Origin: Kitasatospora humi
GTDB taxonomy: Bacteria; Actinomycetota; Actinomycetes; Streptomycetales; Streptomycetaceae
Assembly: GCF_020907985.1 (NCBI RefSeq)
Contig: NZ_JAJJPA010000031.1
Coordinates: forward strand, 1-64,000
Length of the DNA: 64,000 nt
Reading direction: 5' to 3'
Shown here: positions 40,864 to 48,912 of the stretch, piece by piece
Numbering within the stretch: the first letter of the stretch is position 1
Layout: each line of letters opens with the position of its first letter
Notes under the pieces: model-generated
What the model was told of the DNA's origin: nothing
The model's input: the letters and a program-made list of their open reading frames with translations, nothing else
The model's database searches: none
Made by a program: the position numbers and the translations under genes

Positions 40864-43430
40864 GGCTGCCGCCCCGCGCGCCGCTCGGCCCCCCATGCCT
40901 CCAGCTCCGCCAGGTAGCCGCGGGCCAGTTCGCCCATCCCGCCGGCATCGCCGACCTCCGCCCACCCGCGCGCGGCCGAGATCGCGAACGGGTCCAGCCG
41001 GAGTGCCTGCAGGTAGCAGTCCTCGGCGAGCACCGGCGCATCCGCCCGGCGCAGGCACTCGGCCGCGGACGCGTACCCGAGCGCGGTGGAGACCGGGCCG
41101 AGCCGGGCGGTGCGCAGGTAGCTGTCCGCCGCCTCGCGGGGCCGCCCGCGCCGCAGCAGGCTCTCCGCGACCTCGATGTGCGTCTTGGGCTCGTAGGGGT
41201 CGAGCTCCAGCGCCTCGGCGACCAGCCGGTCGCCCTGCTCGTCCTCGCCGAAGGCGTAGCACTCCTTGGAGCGGCTCTCCACGCAGGCCCGCAGGTTCTC
41301 GCGCTTCAGGAACTCCTGGTAGGGCCCCTCGGCCGGCACCCGCCGGGCCGACTCCTCCGCCCGGTCCATGTCGTCGGCCAGCCATGCCCGGTCCTTGCGC
41401 AGGAACGGCACGAAGCTGACGCTGCGGTAGAACCGGCTCTCCATCATCGTCTTCTCGAACGGCGAGTAGCCGGGATCGGCCAGCAGCTCGGCCAGCGCGG
41501 CGGCCCCGATCTGCCGCCACCGCTCGGCCTGCGCGACCGACTTGGTCTCGCGGGCGTGGAACACCACCGCGAACACGGCGATCACGAACCGCAGCTGGGT
41601 GGGGCAGGCGGGATGGTCGGCGATCGCGAAGGAGGTCTCCGGGGCGGCCACGCCCGTCCCCACAGCGGCCACGTAGCGGACCACGTCACGCCAGTGGTGC
41701 AGGCGCAGTTCGGCCGCGGTGCGCAGCTGGTCGGCCGGGCGGGCCGGGATCAACTCCAGGACCAGCCGGGCGAATCCGATCCGGTAGAGCACCACCCCGA
41801 CCTGGTGCTGCTGTTCGGTGCCCAGCTGCTCGAAGTCGGCGACCCAGTCGCACAGTTGCTCCCAGCGCGGGGTGCGCAGGTGTTCCGGCAGGTCGGCCGG
41901 GTGGGCCACGGCGAACTCGGTGAGGCCGGACTCGCGGATCAGGTTGCCCCGGAAGGCCGGTGGCATCAGCCGCTGCCAGTTCACCTCGGGGCGCTCGCCG
42001 CGCTCGGCGAACTCGTAGGCCAGCGTCGGCAGTTTGGCATAGAGGCCGGGCGACTCGGAGTCGCCGAGGTTGAAGTAGGCGGCGTACATCCGGTAGTGCC
42101 AGTTGTTGGCGTACGGCCGCTGTGGGTCGCGGGTGGCCGTGCGCTCCACCAGTTCGGCGAGGGCCTGGTCGCCGTCCTGCCGGCAGGCTGCCAGCAGGGC
42201 GTCCCGGGTGGCGCGGGCCCGCGGCGCGGCGCGGAACGCCCGTTCGTCCAGCACCCGGGCGAACTCCCGGTGGCCGAGGGTGCGGGCGCAGGCGGCGGCC
42301 CGCAGCAGGGCGAAGGCGGTGCCGAACGGGCCGAGTCGGGCGGCGTGCAGGTAGCCGGCGAGCGCGGCCTCGTGCTCGCCCACCCGCTCATGGGCCTGCG
42401 CGGCCTGCATCCGGATCTTGACGTCCCACGGGTCGAGCGCCAACCCCTCGGCGAGGGCTTCCTGTTCGGCCGGCCCGTCGGCGAGCCGGACCGCGATCTC
42501 CAGCGAGCGGTCGAGCAGCCGGCGGCGGGTCTCCAGCAGGACCAGCTCGTCGTCCTGGTCCGGCGCGGTCAGCCCGGCCACCTCCTGCCGGACGGTGGCC
42601 AGCAGTGCCCGGGCACCGGCGAAGTCCTGGTGCCGCTCGGCGGCCATCACCTCGCGCAGCGCCAACCGGGCGGTCAGCACGGTGTGTTCGAAGGTGGTGA
42701 GCTCGCCCTCGATCTCCTTCAGCAGACCGCGGGCCCGGTCGAGCAGCAGCGGCGCGGCCGAGTCGTCACCGGCGTGCCTGGCCAGCAGGTAGCCCCAGCC
42801 GGCCAGCGCCTGGACGTGGGCGACGGTGGGCGACGGCCGGTCCACCAGCGGACGGTAGGCGGCCGCGGTCCGCTCGGAGAGCCCCTCGGCGGCGAACAGC
42901 GCCACCGCCCGGGCCGCCTGCAGGCCCGCCGCCACCGGGTCCTGGCAGTCGGCCGGGTCGAGGTCGGCCGGCAGCACGTCCTCGAAGACGGCCGCGGGCA
43001 GGCAGGCGGCGACCAGCCAGTGCGCCAGGCCCGCCCGGTCCACCAGGTCCAGCTCGGTGTGCCGCCGGTGGGCCGCGGCCATCCGCCGCCAGGCGGGGGA
43101 GGCCAGTTCCTCGGGCAGGTCGGTCGGCCGGGCGGCCCGGTACGCCGCCAGCCGGGACTCCTCCACCAGCAGCCGCCGGTAGCTCGCGGGCATGGTCATG
43201 CCGAATCGCAGCGCGGTGGGAGCACGCCGCTCGAAACGCCGGGCGGCCAGTACCGGAGAACGCGCCTGAATGACCGTCGCCGGCGACTCGGCGCCGTCGA
43301 AATACGGTCGGTGCACCTCGAAGGTGAGCCAGCTGGGCGCGTTCACCCCGACTATTCCGCGACTGAATTCCCACCGGTTCACGTGCTGTTCCACCCGCCC
43401 TTCGGACCGCCCTTCGAAAATGGCCGGCAT
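40860..43430 (-). CDS. Large internally duplicated TPR protein, function unknown
   Basis: An 856-residue soluble protein of no family that I recognise. It is built of two like halves. WEFSRGIVG ... SYRRLLVEESRLAAYRAARPTDLPEEL (about 18-110) matches NWHYRMYAA ... AFRGNLIRESGLTEFAVAHPADLPEHL (443-518). The TPR blocks LALDPWDVKIRMQAAQAHERVG (330-351) and LELDPYEPKTHIEVAESLLRRG (741-762) also match, each followed by AARLGP or TARLGP. The ATG at 43430 is inside a 14-bp hairpin stem; GTGs at 43394 and 43382 would avoid it, and 43382 (VNRWEFS) starts exactly at the first repeat, so the true start may be there. It lies between the peptide gene and the M17 gene. A peptide-binding or scaffold role is possible. 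Confidence 0.8.
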   Translation of the reverse strand: MPAIFEGRSEGRVEQHVNRWEFSRGIVGVNAPSWLTFEVHRPYFDGAESPATVIQARSPVLAARRFERRAPTALRFGMTMPASYRRLLVEESRLAAYRAARPTDLPEELASPAWRRMAAAHRRHTELDLVDRAGLAHWLVAACLPAAVFEDVLPADLDPADCQDPVAAGLQAARAVALFAAEGLSERTAAAYRPLVDRPSPTVAHVQALAGWGYLLARHAGDDSAAPLLLDRARGLLKEIEGELTTFEHTVLTARLALREVMAAERHQDFAGARALLATVRQEVAGLTAPDQDDELVLLETRRRLLDRSLEIAVRLADGPAEQEALAEGLALDPWDVKIRMQAAQAHERVGEHEAALAGYLHAARLGPFGTAFALLRAAACARTLGHREFARVLDERAFRAAPRARATRDALLAACRQDGDQALAELVERTATRDPQRPYANNWHYRMYAAYFNLGDSESPGLYAKLPTLAYEFAERGERPEVNWQRLMPPAFRGNLIRESGLTEFAVAHPADLPEHLRTPRWEQLCDWVADFEQLGTEQQHQVGVVLYRIGFARLVLELIPARPADQLRTAAELRLHHWRDVVRYVAAVGTGVAAPETSFAIADHPACPTQLRFVIAVFAVVFHARETKSVAQAERWRQIGAAALAELLADPGYSPFEKTMMESRFYRSVSFVPFLRKDRAWLADDMDRAEESARRVPAEGPYQEFLKRENLRACVESRSKECYAFGEDEQGDRLVAEALELDPYEPKTHIEVAESLLRRGRPREAADSYLRTARLGPVSTALGYASAAECLRRADAPVLAEDCYLQALRLDPFAISAARGWAEVGDAGGMGELARGYLAELEAWGAERRAGRQP

Positions 43431-43466
43431 GCCCTGCGGCCGGGGACCGGGGGCAGGGCATGCCGG
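43424..43466 (-). terminator. 14-bp hairpin directly after the small peptide gene (attenuator or terminator)
   Basis: CCGGCATGCCCTGC (43424-43437) and GCAGGGCATGCCGG (43453-43466) pair perfectly around a 15-base loop. It starts 13 bases after the peptide stop and precedes the TPR gene. RiPP operons often place such a structure behind the precursor gene so that the precursor transcript exceeds that of the enzymes. Confidence 0.75.
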
Positions 43467-43479
43467 TGAATCGCCGAGA

Positions 43480-43575
43480 TCAGGCGGCGTCGTCGACCAG
43501 GCAGGTCCAGCAGTCCGCGGCACCGGTGGTGATCTCGACCTCGTCCGCCAGGGACTCCCAGCTCTCGTAAGCCAT
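43480..43575 (-). CDS. Small acidic peptide, candidate RiPP precursor
   Basis: A 31-codon gene, short enough to be missed by usual size limits. An AAAGGGG ribosome site stands 6-8 bases before the ATG at 43575. The N-terminal half is acidic and amphipathic (Glu4, Glu7, Asp11, Glu12, Glu14 with Trp6 and Leu9), like a leader peptide; ITTG (15-18) separates it from AADCWTCLVDDAA. There are eight acidic and no basic residues, and the only Cys are Cys22 and Cys25, flanking Trp23-Thr24. There is no signal peptide. It lies in an operon with a PLP enzyme, an exporter, a TPR protein and an aminopeptidase, and is followed by a strong hairpin. This is what a modified-peptide precursor looks like. A small metal- or redox-binding CxxC peptide is the main alternative. 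Confidence 0.75.
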   Translation of the reverse strand: MAYESWESLADEVEITTGAADCWTCLVDDAA

Positions 43576-43600
43576 TTCGCAACCCCTTTCAGCCAGCTAG

Positions 43601-43644
43601 CCGGTTCTCGGAAGTGAACCGGCGATCGGTTGAGAGAAATTCTC
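43601..43644. promoter_or_regulatory. Stem-loop and palindrome upstream of the peptide gene
   Basis: CCGGTTC (43601-43607) pairs with GAACCGG (43616-43622) around 8 bases, and GAGAAATTCTC (43634-43644) is a perfect 11-bp palindrome. Both lie in the 89 bases between the PLP-enzyme stop and the peptide ATG. They could mark an extra promoter, an operator or an mRNA processing site for the peptide gene. Confidence 0.45.
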
Positions 43645-43664
43645 GAGGCGGTTGCACAGGGCCG

Positions 43665-44798
43665 TCAAGACGTCTGCACACCCAATCCCGACAGAAATAC
43701 CTCGACTTCTTCATCGGTCGTCCAGAAATGCGGGGAAACCCGGACCAACCCATCCGGAACCGATACCTGGATTCCCGCCGAGGCCAACTCCCCGGCGATG
43801 CGTGCACCCGTCTTCTCCGGGCTGCTGAAGCTGACGATCCCGGAGTGCCCCCCGCGCCGGTCGGGAATCGCCAGGTGGTGTCCCAGGGCGCTGATCCCGG
43901 CCCGCAGCCGGTCGCCCAGGGCGAGCACCCGGTCGGCGACCGCGCCGATCCCGACCGCCTCCAGCTCGGCCAGCGCCTCGGCCAGACCGACCATCCCGAG
44001 CAGGTCGTACATCCCGCCCTCGACCCGGGCGGCGGTGGCCCGCTGCGGCCGGTCGTAGCGCAGCCCGCCCGGGTGGCCCCGGGTCACCTCGGCCGCCTCC
44101 TCGTAGCCGAACCAGCCGCTGGGAACCGTGCGCAGCGACTCCAGCCGGGCGGCCCGGCAGAAGAACACCCCGGTGCCCGGCGGGCCGCCCAGCCACTTGT
44201 GCGCGCCCGCCGCCAGGAAGTCCACCGGTGTCCGGGCCAGCGAGAGCGGCAGCACGCCCAGGCTCTGCACCGCGTCCACGCAGACCAGTGCCCCCGCCTC
44301 GGCGGCCAGTTCGCAGATCCGGTCCAGGTCGCAGCGGAAACCGGTGGCGAAGTTGACGTGGCTGACGGCGATCAACCGGGTACCCGGGAGCACCGCCGCG
44401 GCGACGTCCGCCATCCGGTAGCCGCCCTGGCGCATCGGCACCCAGGACAGTTCGACGCCGCGCCGCCGCAGCCGCTGCCAGGGCCGGACGTTCGCCGGGA
44501 AGTCTCGGTCGAACAGCACCACCCGGTCCCCCGGGCGCCAGTCCAGGCCGTCCGCGACCAGGTGGATGCCGGTGGAGGTGTTGGGCACCAGCGCGATCTC
44601 CTCCGGCGTGCAGTCGAGCAGCCGGGCGAAGGACCGCCGCGACGCGGTGCGTGCCCCGAAGACGCGGCCGACCTCGGTGCTGCCGTGCGGCAGCACCTCC
44701 TCCAGGGCCGTCCGCATCGCGGCGACGGCCCCCGGGCGGAGCCGGCCCAGCCCCGCGTGGTCGAGGTAGGCGCGCGGGCCGGCGGGCTCACCCGTCAT
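43665..44798 (-). CDS. Class V aminotransferase-fold PLP enzyme of the peptide cluster
   Basis: A 377-residue fold-type I PLP enzyme of the NifS/isopenicillin N epimerase group. YLDHAGLGRLRPGAVAAM opens the fold; PNTSTGIHLVADGLDW is the PLP phosphate-binding region, SHVNFATGFRCDL and ALVCVDAVQSLGVLPLSL follow, and the PLP lysine is in AGAHKWLGGPPGTGVFF. The variable loop that bears the active Cys in cysteine desulfurases does not show an evident match, so sulfur transfer is not established; epimerase, lyase or transaminase chemistry are open. The ATG at 44798 overlaps the MFS stop (ATGA). As the only clear cofactor enzyme beside the small peptide, it is the best candidate for modifying it, perhaps at Cys22/Cys25 or the C-terminus. 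Confidence 0.85.
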   Translation of the reverse strand: MTGEPAGPRAYLDHAGLGRLRPGAVAAMRTALEEVLPHGSTEVGRVFGARTASRRSFARLLDCTPEEIALVPNTSTGIHLVADGLDWRPGDRVVLFDRDFPANVRPWQRLRRRGVELSWVPMRQGGYRMADVAAAVLPGTRLIAVSHVNFATGFRCDLDRICELAAEAGALVCVDAVQSLGVLPLSLARTPVDFLAAGAHKWLGGPPGTGVFFCRAARLESLRTVPSGWFGYEEAAEVTRGHPGGLRYDRPQRATAARVEGGMYDLLGMVGLAEALAELEAVGIGAVADRVLALGDRLRAGISALGHHLAIPDRRGGHSGIVSFSSPEKTGARIAGELASAGIQVSVPDGLVRVSPHFWTTDEEVEVFLSGLGVQTS

Positions 44799-46078
44799 CG
44801 GGCCGTTCCCTTCGCGATCTCCGCCACCGGGGCCGGCCCCGGTCCGGCGGAACGGATCGACCGGGCCGCGCCGACCGCCATCCAGCCGGCCACCAGCAGC
44901 GGCAGGCCGTGCAGCAGCAGCACCCACGGCGCGAGCCGGTCCGGTCGCAGCACGAGGCTGGTGACGAGCAGTCCGGCCATGAAGCCCGCGTTCACCGCCA
45001 TCTGCGACAGCCCGAACGCCCTTCCGCGCCGCTCGTCGGGCAGCCGCTGCAGCGACTGCTTGTAGGTGATCTCGCTCAGCGAGTCGCCCAGCCCGGCCAG
45101 CCCGGCCGCCAGCAGCCGCGGCCACCAACCGTCCAGCCAGAAGACGCCGATGAAGCCCAGTGACATCACCATGGTGGCCAGGCAGTACACCAGGGCGCCC
45201 GCCCGCTCCAGCAGCCGCCGCGCCAGCGGCCGCAGCACGAAGCTGCCCAGCAGCAGCCCGGCCGCCCAACTGCCCCACACCACGCCGGAGACCACCGCCG
45301 GCTCGGTCGGCCGCAGCAGCGTGCCCAGCATCGGCAGCCCCACGTGCTGGGACGAACTGCCGAAGGCGTCCAGCACCCGCAGCACCACCAGACCCGCCAG
45401 CCCCGCGCCCACCAGCACCGGCCAGGCCCCGGCGCGCTCCCGCTCCCGCGCCCCGGACGCCCGCCCGCCCGGCTCCCGCATGCGCAGCCGGAGCACCAGC
45501 AGCACCAGTGCGGAGAGCAGGTAGCTGCTCGCGTCCAGCCCGAAGACCCCGCGGTAGCCGATGGCCGGAGCCAGCACGGCGGCCAGCCCCATCCCGAGCA
45601 TGAAGGCGACCCCCTTGAGGCCGGCGAGCGCACTGTTCACGGCCTGGGTGCGTGCCCCGGCCAGCACCGGGGTCGCGGCGGACATCGTCGCCTCGAACAC
45701 CGAGCGTCCGGCGCCCACCAGCACCACCGCCGGGTACAGCCACCAGCGCTGCACGGCGGCGGGCAGCACGGCCAGTAGCGCCAGCATCAGCGCCCGCACG
45801 AGGTCCGCGCCGATCATCACCCGCCGCCGGTCCCAGCGGTCCCCGTACCGGTGCCCGAGCCGCCCGCCGCCGATCGCGCCCGCGTACAGGGCCACGCTCA
45901 CCAACCCGGTGGCCACCCCCGAGCGGGTCCGCTCCCAGATGAAGACCGAGAGGCAGATGAAGTCGAGGGCGTAGCCGATGTCCGACACCGTCTTGGCGGT
46001 GAGGAAGACCGCCAGCTGCCGCGGACCCGCCGGCGCCGCTCCCTCCGCCACCCTCGCACCGGTCACCATGGCGCCCAT
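44795..46078 (-). CDS. MFS transporter, likely exporter of the peptide cluster
   Basis: A 427-residue major facilitator protein with about 12 helices. The first is LAVFLTAKTVSDIGYALDFICL. Motif A between helices 2 and 3 is GGGRLGHRYGDRWDRRRVMI, the form found in the DHA-like MFS_1/MFS_3 exporters, and the second-half repeat is LSEITYKQSLQRLPDERRGRAFGLSQMA. The ATG at 46078 follows a GGGGGG stretch; an ATG 9 bases further in is an alternative. It is the first gene of the operon with the PLP enzyme, peptide, TPR protein and aminopeptidase. Export of the mature product or self-resistance would fit, compare BotT of bottromycin clusters. Confidence 0.88.
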   Translation of the reverse strand: MGAMVTGARVAEGAAPAGPRQLAVFLTAKTVSDIGYALDFICLSVFIWERTRSGVATGLVSVALYAGAIGGGRLGHRYGDRWDRRRVMIGADLVRALMLALLAVLPAAVQRWWLYPAVVLVGAGRSVFEATMSAATPVLAGARTQAVNSALAGLKGVAFMLGMGLAAVLAPAIGYRGVFGLDASSYLLSALVLLVLRLRMREPGGRASGARERERAGAWPVLVGAGLAGLVVLRVLDAFGSSSQHVGLPMLGTLLRPTEPAVVSGVVWGSWAAGLLLGSFVLRPLARRLLERAGALVYCLATMVMSLGFIGVFWLDGWWPRLLAAGLAGLGDSLSEITYKQSLQRLPDERRGRAFGLSQMAVNAGFMAGLLVTSLVLRPDRLAPWVLLLHGLPLLVAGWMAVGAARSIRSAGPGPAPVAEIAKGTAR

Positions 46079-46095
46079 GACGTGCCCGCCCCCCG

Positions 46096-46133
46096 CCTGT
46101 CGGATCCCGTGATGATCCCGCACCGCCGACAGG
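46096..46133. promoter_or_regulatory. Inverted repeat in the leader of the peptide operon
   Basis: CCTGTCGG (46096-46103) and CCGACAGG (46126-46133) are perfect 8-bp arms separated by 22 bases that contain a near direct repeat (atcccgtg, atcccgca). It lies 18-55 bases upstream of the MFS ATG, in the 125-base promoter region, and may be an operator or a leader hairpin. Confidence 0.45.
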
Positions 46134-46203
46134 ACGAACAAGAGTCCGACACAGGGGAATTCCGGTCGCCACCCGCCCCCAGAGCCTCGGGGCCCCCGAA
46201 GAA

Positions 46204-46908
46204 CTACCTCGCACCCTCCCGGGGCAGGTAGGGCTCCAGGGCGTGCGCCAGGTTGGGCAGCGGCATGCTCTGCAGCCAGATCTGCCCCGGTCCGGTGAGC
46301 GCGACCAGGTGGTAGCCGTCGCCCCCGAAGATCTTGTTGGCGATGCCGGGCACCCGGGTGATGCCGAACTGCACCTGCTCCTCGAACATTCCGACATGTC
46401 CGGGGTGGACCAGCATGGTCTGCCCGGGGCCCAGGGTGTACTGGCTGAGCTCGCCGGAGAGCTCGATCCAGGCCCGCCCCTGGCCCTCGAGGCGCTGCAG
46501 CACGAAGCCGTCGCCACCCCACAGCCCGCCGCGGAAGGACTGCTGCAGGGCAATGGTCGGCGTGATGCCCGGGGTGCCGCAGATCCACCCGTGCCGGTGC
46601 ACCAAGACTCCGCGCCCGGGCGCCACGTCCACCGGGACGATGTGCCCGGGCACCTTGGCCGCGAACGCCACCAGCCCGGCACTGCCCTCCGCCTGGTAGC
46701 GCGTCAGGAACAGTCCACCGCCGCCGACCGCCCGCATCAACGTCCCCATCAGCCCGCCACCGCGCGGCCCGCCGGTGCTGGTGGTCTGCGACATCTGCAC
46801 GTTGGCGGTCATCCACGACAGCTCGCCGTGCGCCGAGACCACCTGCTCCCCCGGGCCGAGCTGGATCTCCAGCACCGGCATGGTGGTGCCCTTGACGTCC
46901 GCCTGCAT
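46204..46908 (-). CDS. AIM24-family protein
   Basis: A 234-residue beta-rich protein of the AIM24/TIGR00266 family. Characteristic stretches are GEQVVSAHGELSWMTANVQMS, the Gly-rich GGGGLFLTRYQAEG, FAAKVPGHIVPVDVAPGRGVLVHRHGWICGT, GGLWGGDGFVLQRLEGQGRAWIELSGEL and GIANKIFGGDGYHLVALTGPG. The family forms a tryptophan-RNA-attenuator-like fold of unknown function; yeast AIM24 is mitochondrial. The ATG at 46908 follows AGGGGGG; an ATG 9 residues in (MPVLEIQLGPGEQ) is possible. It lies upstream of the peptide operon on the same strand, but 125 bases and its own hairpin separate them, so membership in that operon is unproven. Confidence 0.85.
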   Translation of the reverse strand: MQADVKGTTMPVLEIQLGPGEQVVSAHGELSWMTANVQMSQTTSTGGPRGGGLMGTLMRAVGGGGLFLTRYQAEGSAGLVAFAAKVPGHIVPVDVAPGRGVLVHRHGWICGTPGITPTIALQQSFRGGLWGGDGFVLQRLEGQGRAWIELSGELSQYTLGPGQTMLVHPGHVGMFEEQVQFGITRVPGIANKIFGGDGYHLVALTGPGQIWLQSMPLPNLAHALEPYLPREGAR

Positions 46909-47215
46909 CCCGTCCCCCCTTGCTGCCGGCCCGGCGCCGGCCTGCGCTTCCGCGGCCTTTCCGCTGCCGTCATTCTGCCCGGGTCCGCACCGGTGCAGCC
47001 GCTTGCGACAAGACCGGTACAGAGTGCGGAAGCCACGGTGACCTGACGGGCGGTCGCCCTGGTCGTCGAGGTGGACTGAGCAGACGCTGCAGCGCGAACT
47101 CCGCCCGGTTCGCGGCGGGCGAGGCAACGGCTGCGTCAAGCGGGGCTACCGGAGCAACGGCTGTTCGCCCCCGCGCCGCGCCCACTCGCCCCGAGCCGGC
47201 GGTCCCGCCGGCAGC
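46909..47215. other. 307-base gene-free region
   Basis: I see no supported gene; short frames here lack ribosome sites. It holds the HIT-gene terminator hairpin at its upper end and should hold the promoter of the AIM24 gene. An imperfect direct repeat (gcaacggctg near 47133 and 47154) is the only other structure. Confidence 0.6.
47195..47212 (-). terminator. Hairpin after the HIT-family gene
   Basis: GCCGGCGG (47195-47202) and CCGCCGGC (47205-47212) are perfectly complementary; with a realistic loop about 7 pairs form. It begins 3 bases after the stop of the HIT gene. Confidence 0.55.
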
Positions 47216-47647
47216 CTAGGCCTCCGGCTCCAGCGCCGTCCGGATCGCCGCAGCCACCCGCTCCGCCGTGGCCTCGTCCGGGTAGCGGGTGCGCGGCCAG
47301 AAGAAGCCGCGCAGCCCGTCCTTGGGGTTGCGCGGCACCACGTGGACGTGCAGGTGCGGCACCGACTGGCTGATCCGGTTGTTCATCGCGACGAACGACC
47401 CCCGGGCCCCGGTGCCGCGCTCCACCGCCCCGGTCAGCCGCCGCACCCGCTCGAAGAACGGCCCGACCAGCTCGGTCGGCAACTCGGGCAGGGTCGGCAC
47501 ATGGGCGATCGGGACCACCAGCAGGTGGCCCTGGAAGAGCGGCCGGTGGTCCAGGAAGGCCAGCGCCACCTCGTCGCGGAAGACCCGCTGGACCGCCGCC
47601 CCGGGATCGGCCAGCAGTGCGCAGAAGGCGCAGTCACCAGGCTTCAT
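47216..47647 (-). CDS. HIT-family nucleotide hydrolase/transferase
   Basis: A 143-residue histidine-triad protein. CAFCALLADPG (a possible zinc-binding CxxC), VFRDEVALAFLDHRPLFQGHLLVVPIAHV and the catalytic triad HLHVHVVPR (His-x-His-x-His) are diagnostic. HIT proteins hydrolyse or transfer AMP from adenosine-5'-phosphoramidates or dinucleoside polyphosphates. The ATG at 47647 overlaps the upstream membrane protein's stop (ATGA), so they are co-expressed. The C-terminal segment (RGFFWPRTRYPDEATAERVAAAI) is usual for actinobacterial members. The physiological substrate is not known. Confidence 0.92.
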   Translation of the reverse strand: MKPGDCAFCALLADPGAAVQRVFRDEVALAFLDHRPLFQGHLLVVPIAHVPTLPELPTELVGPFFERVRRLTGAVERGTGARGSFVAMNNRISQSVPHLHVHVVPRNPKDGLRGFFWPRTRYPDEATAERVAAAIRTALEPEA

Positions 47648-48732
47648 GAGGCTCCGTCGGTCGGTCCGTACCGCAGCTCGCAGTACACCGCCCAGATCAC
47701 CGAGACCACCGGAACGGCGATCACTGCCCCGATCACCCCGGCCAGGATGCCGCCGCCGATCACCGAGAGCGCCACGGCCACCGGGTGGATCCGCACCGCC
47801 CAGCTCATCACCACCGGATGCAGCAGGTGGCCCTCGATCTGCCCGATGATCACGATCATCCCGAGCACGATCAGGGCGGTGAGCGGGCCGCGCGTGGCCA
47901 GCGCCACCACGGCGGCGATCACCATCGCGATCGGCGAGCCGACCAGCGGGATCAGGGTGGCGAAGAACTCCAGCACCACCAACGGCAGCACCAGCGGCAC
48001 CTGCAACGCCGCCAGTCCGATGCCCACCAGCACCGCGTTGCTGCCCGCCACGATGAAGATGCCCCGGGTGTAGCCGGCGAAGGTGCGCCAGGCGGTCCGC
48101 CCGCCCCGGTCCCAGGTGTCCCGGGCCCCGGACGGCAGCTGCCGCAGCAGCCAGCGCCACATCCGATCACCCGAGTGGATGAAGAAGACGGCGCAGAAGA
48201 GGGCGAGCGCCGCGCCCGTCGCCACCTCCACCACGCGCCCCGCCTGGTTGACCGCGGTGTTGATCAGCGCGGATCGGTGGCTGGACAGATAGTCACCGAG
48301 CTTGTCCTGCAGCTCCCCGGCGGTCTGCGGGCGGACGTGGAACGGCGCACCCTCCACCCAGCGTTCGATCCGCCCGATGCCCCCGCGGAACTCGTTGACC
48401 AGGGTGTGCCACCGCTCCGCGACCGCCGCTCCGATTCCCGCCAGGAGGCCCGCGATGAGCAGCAGGGCGCCCAGGATGCTGGCGGCGACCGCGAGTGAGC
48501 GCGGCATCCGACGGCCCAGCAGGTCGGCCGCCGGGCGCAGCACCGAGGTGATCACCAGGGCGACGAAGACGGCGATCACCGGCAGCACCAGCCGGCCGAG
48601 CACCTGGACCACCAGGTAGACGGCCACTGCCACGACCAGCAGCCGCCAGGTGTATCCGGCGAACCGTTGCAGGCCGGGCGAGACCTGGCGGACCGGCCGA
48701 CGCCGCCGCGGTCCCCCGACCTTCGGCGTCAC
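47644..48732 (-). CDS. AI-2E-family (TqsA/PerM-like) membrane protein
   Basis: A 362-residue polytopic membrane protein of the AI-2E transporter family. Paired helices at 25-70 (LLVVAVAVYLVVQVLGRLVLPVIAVF), a soluble middle segment (about 105-165), and a helix-rich C-terminal half with IFIVAGSNAVLVGIGLAALQVPLVLPL, FFATLIPLVGSPIAMVIAAVV and GQIEGHLLHPVVMSWAVRIHP, the family signature. The GTG at 48732 is preferred over the longer frame because an AGGGG site precedes it and the extra 34 residues are Arg/Pro-rich and unlike the family. It heads a two-gene operon with the HIT gene. Family members export small molecules or act as ion antiporters; the cargo here is unknown. Confidence 0.88.
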   Translation of the reverse strand: MTPKVGGPRRRRPVRQVSPGLQRFAGYTWRLLVVAVAVYLVVQVLGRLVLPVIAVFVALVITSVLRPAADLLGRRMPRSLAVAASILGALLLIAGLLAGIGAAVAERWHTLVNEFRGGIGRIERWVEGAPFHVRPQTAGELQDKLGDYLSSHRSALINTAVNQAGRVVEVATGAALALFCAVFFIHSGDRMWRWLLRQLPSGARDTWDRGGRTAWRTFAGYTRGIFIVAGSNAVLVGIGLAALQVPLVLPLVVLEFFATLIPLVGSPIAMVIAAVVALATRGPLTALIVLGMIVIIGQIEGHLLHPVVMSWAVRIHPVAVALSVIGGGILAGVIGAVIAVPVVSVIWAVYCELRYGPTDGAS

Positions 48733-48912
48733 CGGTCGCCCCTGCTCACTGGCTCCATGATTCCCAGTCTGCGGGCCGGGGGTGCGCGGACGATCTCCGG
48801 CACGCCGAGGCAGCGGCGACGGGCGCGCGCCCACGGCCCCGGCCCTCCGGTCGAAGCCCGTCCGCCCTCTTGACGGGCCACGCTCAGCCGGAGACCCTAA
48901 GGAGCCATCAGG

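Noticed and set aside
43379..43582. A 67-codon frame overlapping the small peptide gene on the same strand
   Set aside because: It is basic, low in complexity, and lacks a ribosome site; the 31-codon frame has the strong AAAGGGG site and acidic composition.
43665..44798. PLP enzyme as the housekeeping cysteine desulfurase IscS/SufS
   Set aside because: No Isc or Suf genes are nearby and no evident active-site Cys loop is seen; it sits in a peptide-exporter operon.
46204..46908. AIM24 gene as a sixth member of the peptide operon
   Set aside because: A 125-base gap with its own inverted repeat separates it from the MFS gene; AIM24 proteins are widespread as single genes.
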